DNA of 64,000 nucleotides from Certhia americana (taxonomy: Eukaryota; Chordata; Aves; Passeriformes; Certhiidae). This document shows, piece by piece, positions 36,501 through 50,400 of the stretch. A program made the translations under genes and the position numbers. How positions within the stretch are numbered: position 1 is the first letter of the stretch; the number at the start of each line of letters is the position of its first letter. The stretch covers positions 58,208,438 to 58,272,437 of the forward strand of contig CM031859.1 in NCBI GenBank assembly GCA_018697195.1, read 5' to 3'. The notes under the pieces were generated by a model that worked only from the letters and a program-made list of their open reading frames with translations, had not been told where the DNA came from and ran no database searches.

Positions 36501-39500
36501 GGAAAAGTCAGTCTACAACTAGTTGAAGTTGAACAGCTTTACCCTCCTTTAATTTATTCAGAGTACCTTTCTTAAGTTTTCACTACAGCATTTGCAGTGG
36601 GAGGGCTGGCAGAAGGTTAAATAAAAATAACCTGGGACAGCAAAGATAAATCAGATGCAGACAGGCAAATAATTTCCATGTCTGAGTTAAATCTCTTTCA
36701 TTGCTTAAGCTATCACAGTGATAGGCTCACTGTAATATCCTGAAAAGAGAACTTTGAGCTTCTGTGTTTGGTGAAATTGTTTATGGCTTTTCCCTAATTA
36801 TATTAGCAAACATCTACATTAAAAGGTAGTAGATCAAAGCATTCAAGAGTGTGAAAATGTGAGTCAGAATTCTCCACGGAGTCTTAACTCCACTGTCTTA
36901 TTTATATGCAAGAACACATGCTATTGTTTCTGAAGGATGTGTTTCTTCTTGGGTGGGATCCCTTTCTGTGTAAAGGTTGTGGGTTTAGTTGTTTTATGAG
37001 GGTTTTTAAGAGAAGACTGGACTTCAGGGAGACAAAAAACTAACTTTTTTTACCAAACTGAAATCTTTAGGGACTTTAGTGAGATAAATTAAATACAGAT
37101 TATTTACCCTTGACATAAAAGGCACCTTCTCTTGTTAATTGGAGTAGTAAAGATATGATGTGTTGATTTGTTAGGACTGGAACGTGTTTGAACAAAATCA
37201 AGAGAAATGTTGTTTTGACACTGATGAAATATGATGTATTATCTTTTGAACCTGTATGATATATACACACAACTCTTGATAAAGATAACACTATTATTTT
37301 AATGATTCTGTGCTAAACCTTCAAAATGAAGCTGTTCTTTACCAATTTAATAATAAAGCTGTTTGTTATGGAACCATGCTTATGGTATATACTTAACTAA
37401 TTAATAGATAACTTAGCCCATTTGGAGATAAAAATAATATTTCCAAGTATTGGAAATATTTATAAAGTTGACAGCTTAATACCTGCCCTCCATCCTAGAT
37501 TTGTTAGATGTGTTTAAACAGTGTGTGAAGAGCAGAAAATACCCAGTAAAAAGAAACATGTTAGTTGAAAAACCTTTATCATTATAATCAAAATACTAAC
37601 AAATCACTCATGTTCTCTTTAATGTCCTGGCAAGACAGAAACAAGATGTAGGTCAAATATAATAATAAAAAAATTAAAAAACATTCATGAATTCTTACAC
37701 ATGTAGCAATGTTGGTTTGTGTTTACACAGATCATCTGTATACTTCAATAGTCAGTAGAAAAAAAAATTCTAAAATTTCTAAAATATTACCCTTTGAAAG
37801 CAAAATTTCAAATCAGGTAAAATTATTTGCTCATTACAACACTTCTTTCTCTCCATCAGATGTAAAGAGGGTGAATGGTGATCAGATCACAATGCTGTAG
37901 GTTTGTAAACTCACAGAGTTAAACTTACCTTTAATTTAAAGATTCAGTAATAAGTGGCAAATTAATAAATGCTCCACATTGATTATTTTCCTGTTGCAGC
38001 TTAATAAAGGACATTGCTCCACAATAAACCATCTGCACTGAATAAGGCAGCTTCTTTTGTGAGTGCCCTAAAGGAAGGACAGAAATTACTGTACTGGTGC
38101 ATGTGTTCAGGCACCAAGGTACGTTGCCTTCAAATTAACACTCTAGTGTTTCTATGAACTGCACAGTGCATTTGTTCCACCAGGAGTCCAAGCATCCTTC
38201 ATAAACACACTGGCAGAGTGTTTACAGCAACTTTAAATTAAAGTTAGCCAGAGGGCCTGGCTCCTTACCAAGGAAAAGCCAGGAGAAATTCTGGCTTATA
38301 GCTTTCCTTAGCTAGCACAAGAATTTTGTCCCACAGTCAGGGAGGCCAAAGAGCAGTTTGAAAAAGTATTCTGTTATCTCTTTAATACACGCCTAATGGT
38401 TAAGAAAGTGTTGGTGCTATGTCCATCTAGATTTATATTTAGATCCTCCTTCCTCCTTGCTCCCCTGTTTTATTATCTTATTGTTTCCTGTCCACATGGA
38501 TATGTATTAGAGAAGAAGCTTATCAACAGATAGTCATAAACTGATGTGATAGACATAAACATATCTGTTTGTATCAGCAGGCTAAGAAAAAGGAAATCGA
38601 TCATTTTCCAAGCGCTTACCTTTGTCAGAGGCCCAGAAAAGAGAGAAGTTTCTTTCCTTGGACAGTGGGGGATTTTAACACCAAGACCTTTTTGTTGTTT
38701 CAGTTGTCAGGAATTGTACTGACTCCAACTTAAATCTTTGAATTCTTCTTAATAAAAAATCCTAGTGACATAAAACAGAGTTTGGGAGAAGCAAGGACTT
38801 CATGACTTAGCACTTGCAGTGTCTTGTTTTAAGAAACTCAGTGGAACAAAGACCCATTCAGGATGAAAAAGCTAAACAAACCATCTATTAATGAGTTCTT
38901 TCAAATTTGTTTTATCTTCTTACCCCAGCACAGTCATCTGTTTATGTCCATGCATGTGTGGAAACATAACGTTCTTGCTGTCATTTTCTGGGCCTCCCTT
39001 AAATCTACGGAATTCTTCCCTCCAAATTAAGATTGAACAGTGTGGAGGCCAATGCTTTTCTTAGTCTAGTGTTAGAATCTCTTTGTCCAGCCACATTTGG
39101 GGTTTAAGCTTTTCCCACATACAGTAACCATGGGGTTATTGTGGCTCTTTATACTTTCACAGGTATAGTTTTGGTTGGGACTTTACTGTTTTTAGACAGA
39201 TTTTTTGGTCATCGTGAAATGCTGTGAAAGGCTGCATGGTTGTTCTACCATGCAACATTTTTCTTCTGCTTTATTGTTGGCAGTTAGTGCCAGAGAGTTT
39301 GTTAAGATAAAGGTCTAACAGGCTGATTTTCTAGCCTATGGCTGGTTCAGGTTCCATGGTAAGACACAAAAGATCACCAGGCATTTCTATTATTAAGTTG
39401 GAGTGTCTTGTGAAAAAAGAATTTAATTGATTAAGCATTTATGGTTTAGAAAATGGAATTTCTAGATTTTTCAATGTATCTGACTTGTTTTGTTTGCTTG

Positions 39501-42283
39501 CTTTGAAAAGCTTACAGCATTAGGCAACTCTGATGAAATTTTCTGATTTTTGTCTTCTGCTTATATATCTCTGTAAGTGAAGCCTGTAGTTCTGTAAATG
39601 TCCTTCTGTAGCTAAAGCCTCTTAACTATCCTCATTTTCTTTGGCTTGTACTAGTTCAGGCTGCTAGTCACAGGCATGAAATCCCAATTCTTTGCAACCC
39701 AATGGAGTTCTTTGATTACATACACAGAGCCACTAGCTGAAACAAGCTCGTCATAAAGAGCAAGCCTGATGCACACTGCCATGGTATGATTAATCCCAAT
39801 GCTGAATAACATGATTGAATTACTTCAAAAATGAATTTTCAATAACTAAATAGCAGGTTAGTCTCTGCCCAGGTGTTGCCAGGCTTGGCTAGATTCCTTA
39901 CAAACTATTTAAGTTTCCTGGCTGCTTTGTCTTGATATTTTGCACACACAAAATAATCTATGAGTAGTTCTCTTGACTCTGCATTCATGCTAACACGAAG
40001 GTGTTTGTCCTGTCTGTATTTAACCATGCAATATGTACAAGTATTTAGAGGCATTTTCTTTGGGATCGCTGTTTAACCTTGCATGAAGAATAGTCTCCTT
40101 TACACAGTAAGCCTGGTTTTAAATTGAACATGTTTGAAATGTCAAAAGAACCTGCTTAAGAACAAGTCTTTTTATTTTCTACAAAGAGATTCAGTGTTTT
40201 ATTTCTTCCTTCTTTTAATTTTTTACCAGATCCATCATCTATGATTTGGTTTGTGCACATATACACAATTATTTTGTAATATCATGTGACCTTCTTCCTC
40301 TCAGAGTCTTCCTCCAATTTTCAAAAAGTCTTTTAGTCTACTAGACTTGATGGAAAATACCTGTTAAACACCACTTTCTATTTTGATATGCTTTCATTTT
40401 TTATTGAGATGTTTTTTACATATTTATTATACTGTCACCTTTTCCAAAATTAAAAGTATTGAAAGGATAACATTGCAACCATTCCTGTTGATGGGGGGAA
40501 CTGAAGGTTTATTATGTTGAATATATTTGCTCTGAAAATACTGTAAATGATACCACTAAAAGTGGTGAGGCTCAAGATCTGGCTTTTTTGGACCAGAATC
40601 TAGTGTTGCATCTCTGTATTTATCTTTCCTGTGGCTTTCCAAATCATCCTTTATGATGCTGTGGATCTTCTGTTGATGGCAGTCACCCTGGCTTACATGC
40701 CACAGTACTGTTTGAAAACAGATGTTAACTCAGACAAAACCTGGATATGCTGCTGAACTGGAAGTAGATTATCAGCAGATTTCCCTGGGACAGCCATTTT
40801 CATAGAGGATTTTTGTATTCAGACTTATTTCTTTTGTCCACTCTGTGGAGTGCAAATCTTATATTGACTTGGTCTTTCAGATGAAAGTGGTGTTAACCAT
40901 GTGGTCTGAACCTATGGCATAGAAATTTATCTTTTCACTGAGACACCTCTTATTAGTATAAACATGGCTGTGAGTTTCATGGAATTTTATTCTGGTTTTC
41001 TTCTGAACCTATGAAGCCAGGCTTTCCTGAATATCTGTATTGAAATAGAAACACTATGTATCTATTTTTAGTTATGTGTATTTAAAGACAAATTTTTCTT
41101 TCTGTGTATTTTGTTGCTGCCTTTAAAGACACGCTTTTTTGTCAACTCTCATTGGATACTTCCTTCAACTACTCTCTGATTAGATCCATTCTCCAGGTGG
41201 GTTCTTGGATATCACACAACAATTTCAGTTCTGCAGAGGACGTTCCACAGAAAGCAGTGGGCTCAGTTATCTCAAATAGCCCATGAGGATTTCTCTCTCA
41301 TCTGTATCAGTCTGCAAATACCAGGCCAGGAAAGAAAGATACTGAAATGAAACCCAGAAGGGCTTCATATCACTTTCCTGCTGAAGATTTGGAAAAGAAC
41401 AGTTTCATTAACATTTGCTTAGTTTTGTTCTTAGCATTGCAATTTGAAGTACATTGGCAGTATATAATTTCCTTTATAATTCTGATATCATGTTTAAACT
41501 GCCTGTAGGAATGGAGATCCACATAGGATAGACTAAATGAAACCAGCTTTTTGTTTAAGACTTCTCAAACATAATCTTCAGTCCCCACCATTCAGTGCCA
41601 CATGCAACACCCCGAAGTCATTTCCTGTGCATCTGTTAAGGTACAATAACACATCAAGTATCTAACTCATTGTGTTTAATAGAACAATTACAATGCCTCA
41701 TTCAATAGAAGGGGAATCTTTATGAGCTGAATACATACGTGCATGCTTGAGGATTTCACTGAAAATCATTTTAAAAACCATCTGATTATATGGATTTTCA
41801 GACATGGAAATATATACAGCAGTTTATGTTAAAGAATAATATCCTGAAGCACCATCAGTTCTTATATAGGAAAAGTGAACACCTGTCAAGTAAAATATGT
41901 CAAAATTCCCTTTAAAAACAAATTACTGTTGTACTTACAGTGTGTTAAAAACACAGTATGTTCTGTTGTTTTAGTCAGCTACTGTTTAGGATTTGATGGC
42001 TTTAATGAAATTTTGACTGTCTGAACTCCACTTGAATCCACTGGTCAGCACAAATACAAAAACTTTTCAGTTTTGTGTTAGTACAGATGTCTGGGCCATC
42101 TTCCAAATCACATGAAATATGTCCAAGGACTTGGTCTGAAATTTAAACCTGAGCACCCAGTATTAGGACTAAATACATAACACACCAATCCCAATATTTT
42201 TGTTTGTTTGCCTAATAGTAGCACACTATATGTTCTCAATGGGAAACTTTAAGAGCAAAAATGACAGACCACAGCCTTGTGCT

Positions 42284-42286
<3 letters not shown>
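27555..42286. other. Intergenic sequence, no gene recognised
   Basis: This is about 15 kb of AT-rich DNA. It contains a run of 18 A at 29341-29358, T tracts at about 35050-35078, and a short hairpin TGCATGGT/ACCATGCA at 39233-39254. No interspersed repeat or exon was recognised. The longest open frames, such as 123 codons on the minus strand at 28464-28835, have no recognisable domain. Confidence 0.6.

Positions 42287-42333
<47 letters not shown>
42287..42333. repeat. Uninterrupted 47-bp T tract
   Basis: Forty-seven consecutive T bases lie between GCTGAC and GTGGCACC. On the minus strand this would read as a poly-A tail. However, the sequence to its right is not a recognised transcript, and no target-site duplication was seen. 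Confidence 0.97.
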
Positions 42334-42334
<1 letters not shown>

Positions 42335-45300
42335 TGGCACCTGAACTTGAACTAATTTGTTTCTTTTTCTGTGATAATGTGTAATTCCTATTGTTACAAA
42401 TTAGGTCACATTATAGTATATTGGGTGGTAGCCTTTTAAAAACACTTCATTAGCCTGTTCCACACGCTGTATTACAACTTGTTGCTAACAGTCAGTTGTT
42501 ATTCTATGGTATTTATGAAAAGCTTGCACAAGGGTTTTTCAAGATGCAATTTCTCTTAGATAATCTGTGAAATCCAACTGCTAGCAATTAGAATATCTTA
42601 TGGTTCAGTTTATAGCAACAAGATAGTAAGTTTCACCCCTATAAGCTAAATTCCTGGCAAAAGTGGTGTTAGGAATTCCATTCCAAATAAAGCAATCAAT
42701 CAGTATTCCTCCTCTGTTTACTCTCCAGTCTTTGGAACTGATGGTTACGCTGGCCAGATAGATTTGCTTAAAACAGTGAAAGACATTCAGAAAGTCCATC
42801 CAATTTCTTGATTTATTTGCTAGTGATGCATAAAATAAGCTTGTCTGTGAAATAGCCATGTTGAAATTGCTATTCTCATGCATTTTTCATTGTTATTATT
42901 CGGCTAGACTGACTCTTGAGGGTCAGATTAAAATTCACTCATCTGAAGCTGCACTGGTGACAGAAGATAGTCTCAAATTAGCTCTTCCAGTTAATATCTG
43001 TACCAGCATTTGGAAAACCATTAGTACTGAGAATATTGTGATTGGGCAGTACATGTTTTTAACAGAAATTCTTTTAACCTTCTGTGCAATGCAAACTTAA
43101 AAAGCACTTGATATCCTAGACATTTAATTCAGCCTGTGCTCGCAGAACATTGTGGTCTTTGCAAAGTCTTTTATTGCTGGTGATGAGAGGTCACTGCTTA
43201 TTAGATAATCACATCCCTTCCCTGCAATACTGGTCATACACATTTAATACAATTATAATGCTTAACACTTATATAGTGCTTTTCTTCCAATAGCTTTACA
43301 GACATTACGTAATTAAATTCTCAGCATTCTTGGGAAATAAGCTAACTCCTTATTACAAACAGGAATATTGGGCCAGAGGCAATAGCAGTGCATTCAAATA
43401 TGGTCTTTAATTTTTAAGCTGGCAATTGGAGCTGGTCATGTCTGAAGATCAGGCTGTGTGGCAGCAAGATTACCAGTTATTTTGAAAGCTGTGGTATAAA
43501 ATGTGCTACCATAGGTCACTGAAGTAGCTGGGGTGAGAAATAGGATTGCAAATCCAGTCTTGATTCTTCAGGCTTAGAGTGAGATACTGAAATCTTTCTT
43601 TCATGTAGATGGATTCTACAATCTGCACTGAGGCAAAACACCAGCTGCCTTTGACTGAGTATATGCAGGCTGGCCCTGTGGAGCTCATCCATCGCATCCA
43701 TCAGGAAACCAGAAGGTTTCTGATGAATAGTATTAATGCACCATCTTGCTTAGGCTATAAGTCAGTTTATTCTGAACTTCACTGACTCTTTGCCTCACAG
43801 GAGCGTACTCGAGAGAATGAAGGAGGGCAGCAGGAGAGCAAGCTGCTGTCCCATGTATGGAACAAGGATGGTCCATAGGAAACCAGAGTAGGCAATAGTT
43901 GTTTGGAAGCTCAATCTCCACCTGTGATCACTGTCACTCAGCATCATCAGTTTTGACAGCTGCTGGTACAGGACAAAGTATTATCTTTTGTGGGAGCACA
44001 GAGTGGCATCATTCTCCTCCTCTTTCTCTGGGAAAAGTGATGGACCAAACTGAAACATTTAATGGACCAGGTTTAAATCACTGGCTGTCAGCTGAGCTGC
44101 ACAGTATCCTTTATACTCCCTTTGTCCAGACACCAACAGTCGCTTTTCCAATGCTCTCTGTTTCCTCTCACCCTCTTTTTTGACTACTTGCTACCATCAC
44201 AACCCATCAGTTCACGACATACATAGTACGTTCTCTGACCCTGTTCCCAATTCCTTTTGGAACATTTGCCTCTCCTTTAGCAGTGGCTCCCCTTTGTTCT
44301 TACCTTGCTTCTTCAAAGTCCTTCTTGAGACCTCTTCTATCGTGTTAGAACAGTTGTACTTAAGTAACGCCATCCCTGTAGACAAATGACACATCCATCC
44401 TCCTTCATTTCTCCTTGGATTTCAACATTATGGTAACTGCCTTGAAATATTACCTTCCCTTTGTTTTCACAGCTCAGTCTTGTCTCATCTGTCTCATCTC
44501 TTCCCTCTCAATATCTATTTAGGTATCTATTCAGGAAATTGATTGGACACATTTTTTCAGGGCAGAAATGAATCATATGATCACATACTTAAATGATTGA
44601 ATAAAGATATCTTTCTGACCCAGAACCTAAGCAGATGTTGAGATGTTCCTCTTTGCCATTTTTGCCTTTGGGATCAATAATCTGTTTTTCCACACAGCAT
44701 TTCATTATTCCATTCTCAGTATTTCACCTTCCATCTCTGTTCCCATCTTGCTTCCCAATACCAGTGTTGTAGGGAGACCTGCTCATACATTTTTGTGAGT
44801 TTACCTTCTTGATTTAATCTTCTAATGGCCAAAATTGAACTAGACCTTCTTCCTTAAGACCTCATTTTGTTCCCTTCACTCTTCTTTGTGAAAGGTTTCC
44901 ATGGTCCTAAGTGGCTCTGTGGGTTCATCCTCAGCCTGAAGTCATTACTCACTTTATTTGAGATTATAATAAAACAGACAAGATGATGTTCTTCAGAGTT
45001 GATTATTGTGAAGCTGTTTGTCATGTTCTAGTGTTTATGTATTGCATTACTAATTTCTGTCTAGTGCTGTACTATGGGTATACTTTAGGCAAAAAAAAAA
45101 GAACAAATATTCCCTGGCCTAATATATTAGACTCCAAATTGAAACACATCATTAAATAAACTAACTTCTAAACTCCTTGTTGAGGGATGTAATGAAGTTA
45201 TGATTGCAGGGTTAGGAGTTTGCTTTGATGATCTTGCATTTACTCTGATACTATTTTTAAAAAATATTTATTTCTGTTTGGTGTTTTAATATGTGTCTAT

Positions 45301-47397
45301 ATAAAAAAATCATTATGGAGTAAGGATGGCCTGGCAGTAATGACACTGGGAGAAAACTCAATGCCAAGAGTTTCAAATACTGCTGAAATTAGGTAGTGAT
45401 CCTGTTCTCTCCAGCAGGCTTTAGGTTGTATCTAAAGAGAGTGAGGCAAGTGGCTTAGTACACAAAGTCTGCTAATCAAATAGGGTAGACAGTTTCCCAG
45501 AAAATGTGAATAACATGGAGGATTAAATTTTCGGAGGCAGTTAACCATATATATTTTGATGCCATTGAAGAAATTAAAACCATAGTAAATGAGCCTCTTT
45601 CTGGAAAAAAAGTACTTAAAAATTGGATCTGAAGCAGCCCACACATGGAGCCAGTCTGTGAGAGACTGTTGGTGTTGTGTTGCCCAAGCTTGGGGGAAGG
45701 AGTGGAAGAGGTTGTGGATCCAATGAGGTGACCAGAGATGACACGGATGCTTGTGGCACCCCACCACAGAATTTCTGCAGGCTTTTTTGGGGCTTAGTTT
45801 TCTGTGAGGTATCCAGTGTTTGTGTCCCCAGCAAAAGCAGTGAGGTACAGCTGTGTTTGGTGGGTTCACCCCAAGCACAGAATCCATCTGCATGGGAAAG
45901 CACAGTGCCTGCAGATTTGTGGTAGCTCAGCTGTAATCCATAGGGCATGAATTGTGCTCCTTGGACCCAAGTTGTCCTGTAATGAGCCAACTGATGCTTC
46001 TCTGCTCCACGGTGTCACTGTACCTTCCTTTGGCTTGGGAAAGGTGACTGACAGAGGTGGTGGGAAGGCTTCCATAGTGTGACTCACTGCATGTGCCCTT
46101 CTGGTGTGAAAGTCATTGCTCGAACTTTACATATGTGATTTTAGATTTAAATATTCCACTCTACACTGGAATCCCAATTACTTTATTTTAGCATAAACTG
46201 AAGTGTATGCTATCTAGCAGAACATAAGCTAAGTGCTAATAAAAAATGTAAACGCTATTGCCATCTTGTGGCTTAACGTTGTTTCAGCAGACTTTAGTCA
46301 AGTATTATACACTCCCTCTAATGTTCTGTAAACATAACACATTTTCAATTAAATAGGCGAATCAAAGTGGCACAACACAGAAGCAATGTCCAGACCTACA
46401 CATCAGAATCAATTACAGAAGTGGAGAAACAATCCTGTTTGTCTAGAAGGACTAATCACATGGCAAGCTGTCGGGAGCACAGAGCGCACAGGTCATTATT
46501 GAATGAAATAGCACTAGGTATATTTTGTTCCACTGAAACAAAAGGACATTCTGAAAAAATAAAACTTTTGGATTTTTTTTTTAAAGAAAAATCACTCATA
46601 AAGTATAAGCCTATGATGTTTAAAGCATATAACCTACTGATTGCAAGAGGGGAAAATATGCTGCTTTAAAAAATAATTTCAATATTGTATAAGATTATAT
46701 AGAAAATTATACAGGTATATGCATGTCTTAAGGAATTAGGGTCTTATTCTTTGTTTTCCAGGTTCAAACCTGCTTATGCTCATCCTCTGAGCACTGTTAG
46801 AAACAGGATAAAATATTAAATATGGAATGGTGTCCTAGATCAGATGAGTGGTCTGGGTATTTTACACATGAAGTTTATTTGAAACTTAATGCTGAATAAT
46901 AGTTTCACAAATAACTTAAGTTTCGTAAATTGCCAAGTGAATAAATTTTAAGAAACTATGTCAAGGCGTTTGATTTTGTTTTTCTATATTCAATGACCAT
47001 CAGCGAAGGAATAGAACTGGGCAGAAAAAAATGGCTTTGTCCCATTAAATTTTGGTTCTTCAAGACTTTCTCCTACTCTGTGATAGTCTGACCTCAGACT
47101 CACAACATTTTTCTCAGGAGAAGGCATTGGCTATAGGGTGGCTGGTACCCTTGTGTTTAAAGCATTCGTTCAAGATGCTAACAGCCAAGATGAAGGTCCT
47201 CAGTTGCTGTTCTCATACCCCTGTATTCAGTGGAACATTGTTCATTGCAACACTGTTCATTCTTATGGGATTTTTATCTCTGCTCTTGATCAGAAAGCCC
47301 AGACTAGACAGAAAAATTATTGGCAGGAATAGGGTTTGCGGGTTTTTTTTCCTCATGTAAACTTTGTCTTGGTTTGGGTTTTTTATACTGTTTTTTT

Positions 47398-47432
<35 letters not shown>

Positions 47433-50400
47433 CTTAGGAAAACTTTTCACTGTTAAAAAAACATATTGTAACAAAAAACATGTGAAAAATTTAGTAAGAC
47501 CCAAAAGACTGATGAGCAATGACCCAAACCTATAAAATTCAAGTATGAGACATTTTGATCTGTTTAGTAATTCCATTTCTTCAGTTTTTCCATTTAGGAG
47601 CACATTGAAACTGCATTCAGAGATAATTTATATTTATGCACATTCTCTTTATATATCTATGCCTCATTTCTTTGTGTGTATGATTTCTCAGAACCCATTG
47701 AAGCCCAAATCCTATAGATGACACCCATTTGATTAATGCAGAGCCATGAATTTACTTTATTCTTTTGAGACACACACTGCAATTGCATAATGTATTATAA
47801 CATCTGTGAATTTGAAACTCATGAAAAAAAGAGTGCAACATCTAAAATGGATAATATTCCTTGAAAGTTCTCTTTTAGAAAGTATTTGCCCCAGTAATAT
47901 CAGTTTATATGAGAATGCTACAGTTATTCTTGCTTCTGGCATGAGTTGTGTGTTTTTATGGGAAGCTGAGGTTTAGGTTACTTGTAAGATATTGATTACA
48001 TTTTTGTTCTACAATGGCCTATTGAGGCTGCAGCCTCCACAGCAGAAAAACAATATACTGCCTGGAATGAACCAGGTCCTTATCACCACCTAGATCCAAA
48101 TATGAAACTGTGCCAAGTATTACAGCACCTGCTGCACCTGGCATGGCACCTAAACACAAGGGACAAAGGTGCCAGACCTTTGTTAGGAAGCCACCTAAAC
48201 CAGCTTAGAGGAAACCTCAGGAAGAAGGATGCTGCCTTCTGGCCAAATAGGCCAAATCTCCTTCTGTGTTAGGTTCAATGCAATAAGTCATCTTCCTTAG
48301 ACTAGAGAGCAAGAAAAATTCCTTGTTTGCTAAGTAGTGTGCTTTTTTGGGAGACCCATCTTAGATACCTGCTGTAGTAAATATTTGTGTATCCTATACA
48401 CAGAAAAACAGCTTTTATGAGAAAATGGAGGAGTGGTTACTTCAATGTTCATCAAAAGCTAGTGGCCTGAATATGCTCCTAAAATTTAGATGCTCTATAT
48501 CACCACTGGGAAGAATATAAATAAATCTGTGTCAGTTTCAACTCATTCTACTCTATTCTGCTTTGCCACATTTAAGGGTTGATCTGTGAGGTATATGCCA
48601 GTAGGTAAAAGGGGCAGCTCTTGTCCTGTTGATGAACTGTCCTCAGGTAAAATCTTTGAGTGCATCAAAGAGGACCAATACCAGAAATTTACTGCCTTGG
48701 GATTGAGATCTTCAGGTGTCAGTACACAGTTTTGGAGAATCGTTAGGTTTTTAATTCATTTATCAATTAGTTCCTTCATGGACCACCTCTATGTAAACAA
48801 ATACACAATTTTTTAAGGTTTTTATTTTTTTAATCTTTCTTGTTGACTTTTACTGATTCAATTAGTTCCATCAGTCTCACTAAGAATACAGATATTAAAC
48901 ATGCAGCTTGCTCATGTACACAGGAGACAGCTTAGTAATTCACACTTAAGTTGTGGATATAAAACCTTAAAGGATTTTTCCCGGCGTTCCATCGTACATT
49001 GCTGACAGACTACATGTACAAGTCCAAGAACAGGTGACAAATTGCAGGTTATGGACGAAGCTGTTAGATTGCAAATGGGGGATCTAGACTGCAGTGTACA
49101 GTTTTTAGTCCAGGCTTGAAAGAGGCACATAGCTGTGATGCCTCATGAGCAGATTAGAGAAGAGACTGTAATTCAGAGCCATACTTACACTCCAGTTTCT
49201 TCTTTACTCTCCTTTCAGGCTCAGCTCTGTTGGCTGGTGTACAGAAAGAAAAGCAGAGCTATTCCACAGCTCTTGTCTGCTGCAAGGGATCCCTCATATG
49301 CGGGAGGTAGCATGTCTTTAGACAAAACCGTTGGGCAAAAAAAGCCTCCTTGGGATTGTGTTTGTTTGATTTTTTTTTTTTTTTCTGAGGTGATGTCCAT
49401 TTTATTAGGAAAGGATCCTTGAAAAACATATCATTCTCTGATGATATGCACATATCTATGCAGTAACTTACCAATTCAGAACACAGGATATATTTTCTAC
49501 ACTTCCTTTTAATGCTTTCCTTTTTTCAGCTGAACAAGTGTCGTTTCTTGGTTTAGATATTATTCTGTTAGTAATCCAGTGCCAGAAATTTTTTGATGGT
49601 TGCCTTGGGAAAAACAGCTATTTAACTCAGTGTATAAGGCAATAAGGATTTTTATTTCATTTTTCATTTTTTGTATTCTGGTAGTTCATTGCTGTGGAAT
49701 ATAAAGTATTTCACAATATTTCCCATATTAATACACACGTGAGAAGAACAGAAACACACTTGGTTGTTTTCAGTATAATCATACCTGTCTATACTAAAAA
49801 TGCGGCAATGCCAGTTCACCCTTTTGACACCTAGAAGTTACGGATTTACCACTGATGTATGTGGGAAAAAAAGTGGCTGCAGTTTGGAGGGCAAACAAAA
49901 CAGGCCATTCTGGCTACTGGCAATCAAAAATACATGAAATGCATTCATTAAGAGTTCATTATTATATTTAGAATTCAAAGGATATTGTCTTGCACTGGTG
50001 GAATGAAACTTAAAATGAAGCTCTGATGACATTTTAATCCCTTTGCTGGTTATAATATTAATGGGGTTCAAGGAATTTTTTTGTTTAATCTTACAAGTCA
50101 AGTATTTTAAAAATAAAATTATTTTAATATGTTAAGTATTGATTCCTACAGCCATAATATGGGACTAGTATTTTGCTACAGTCTTAAGACTTCAGGCAAC
50201 AACACACCTCATGCTCATGAGAATTACAACATCACACACTTTTGTAGGAAAATGGCTAAAAATAGAGTTGCTAAAATCACTAAAATGTAATTTTGTCTGC
50301 TCTGTACAGGGATAGAGAGTTCTGAGTAGCTGGGCATTAGTTACTTTAGAGAAAGGTAGTTATTTACACTAGAAGTGAAAGGAATCAATGATTTCTGAAT

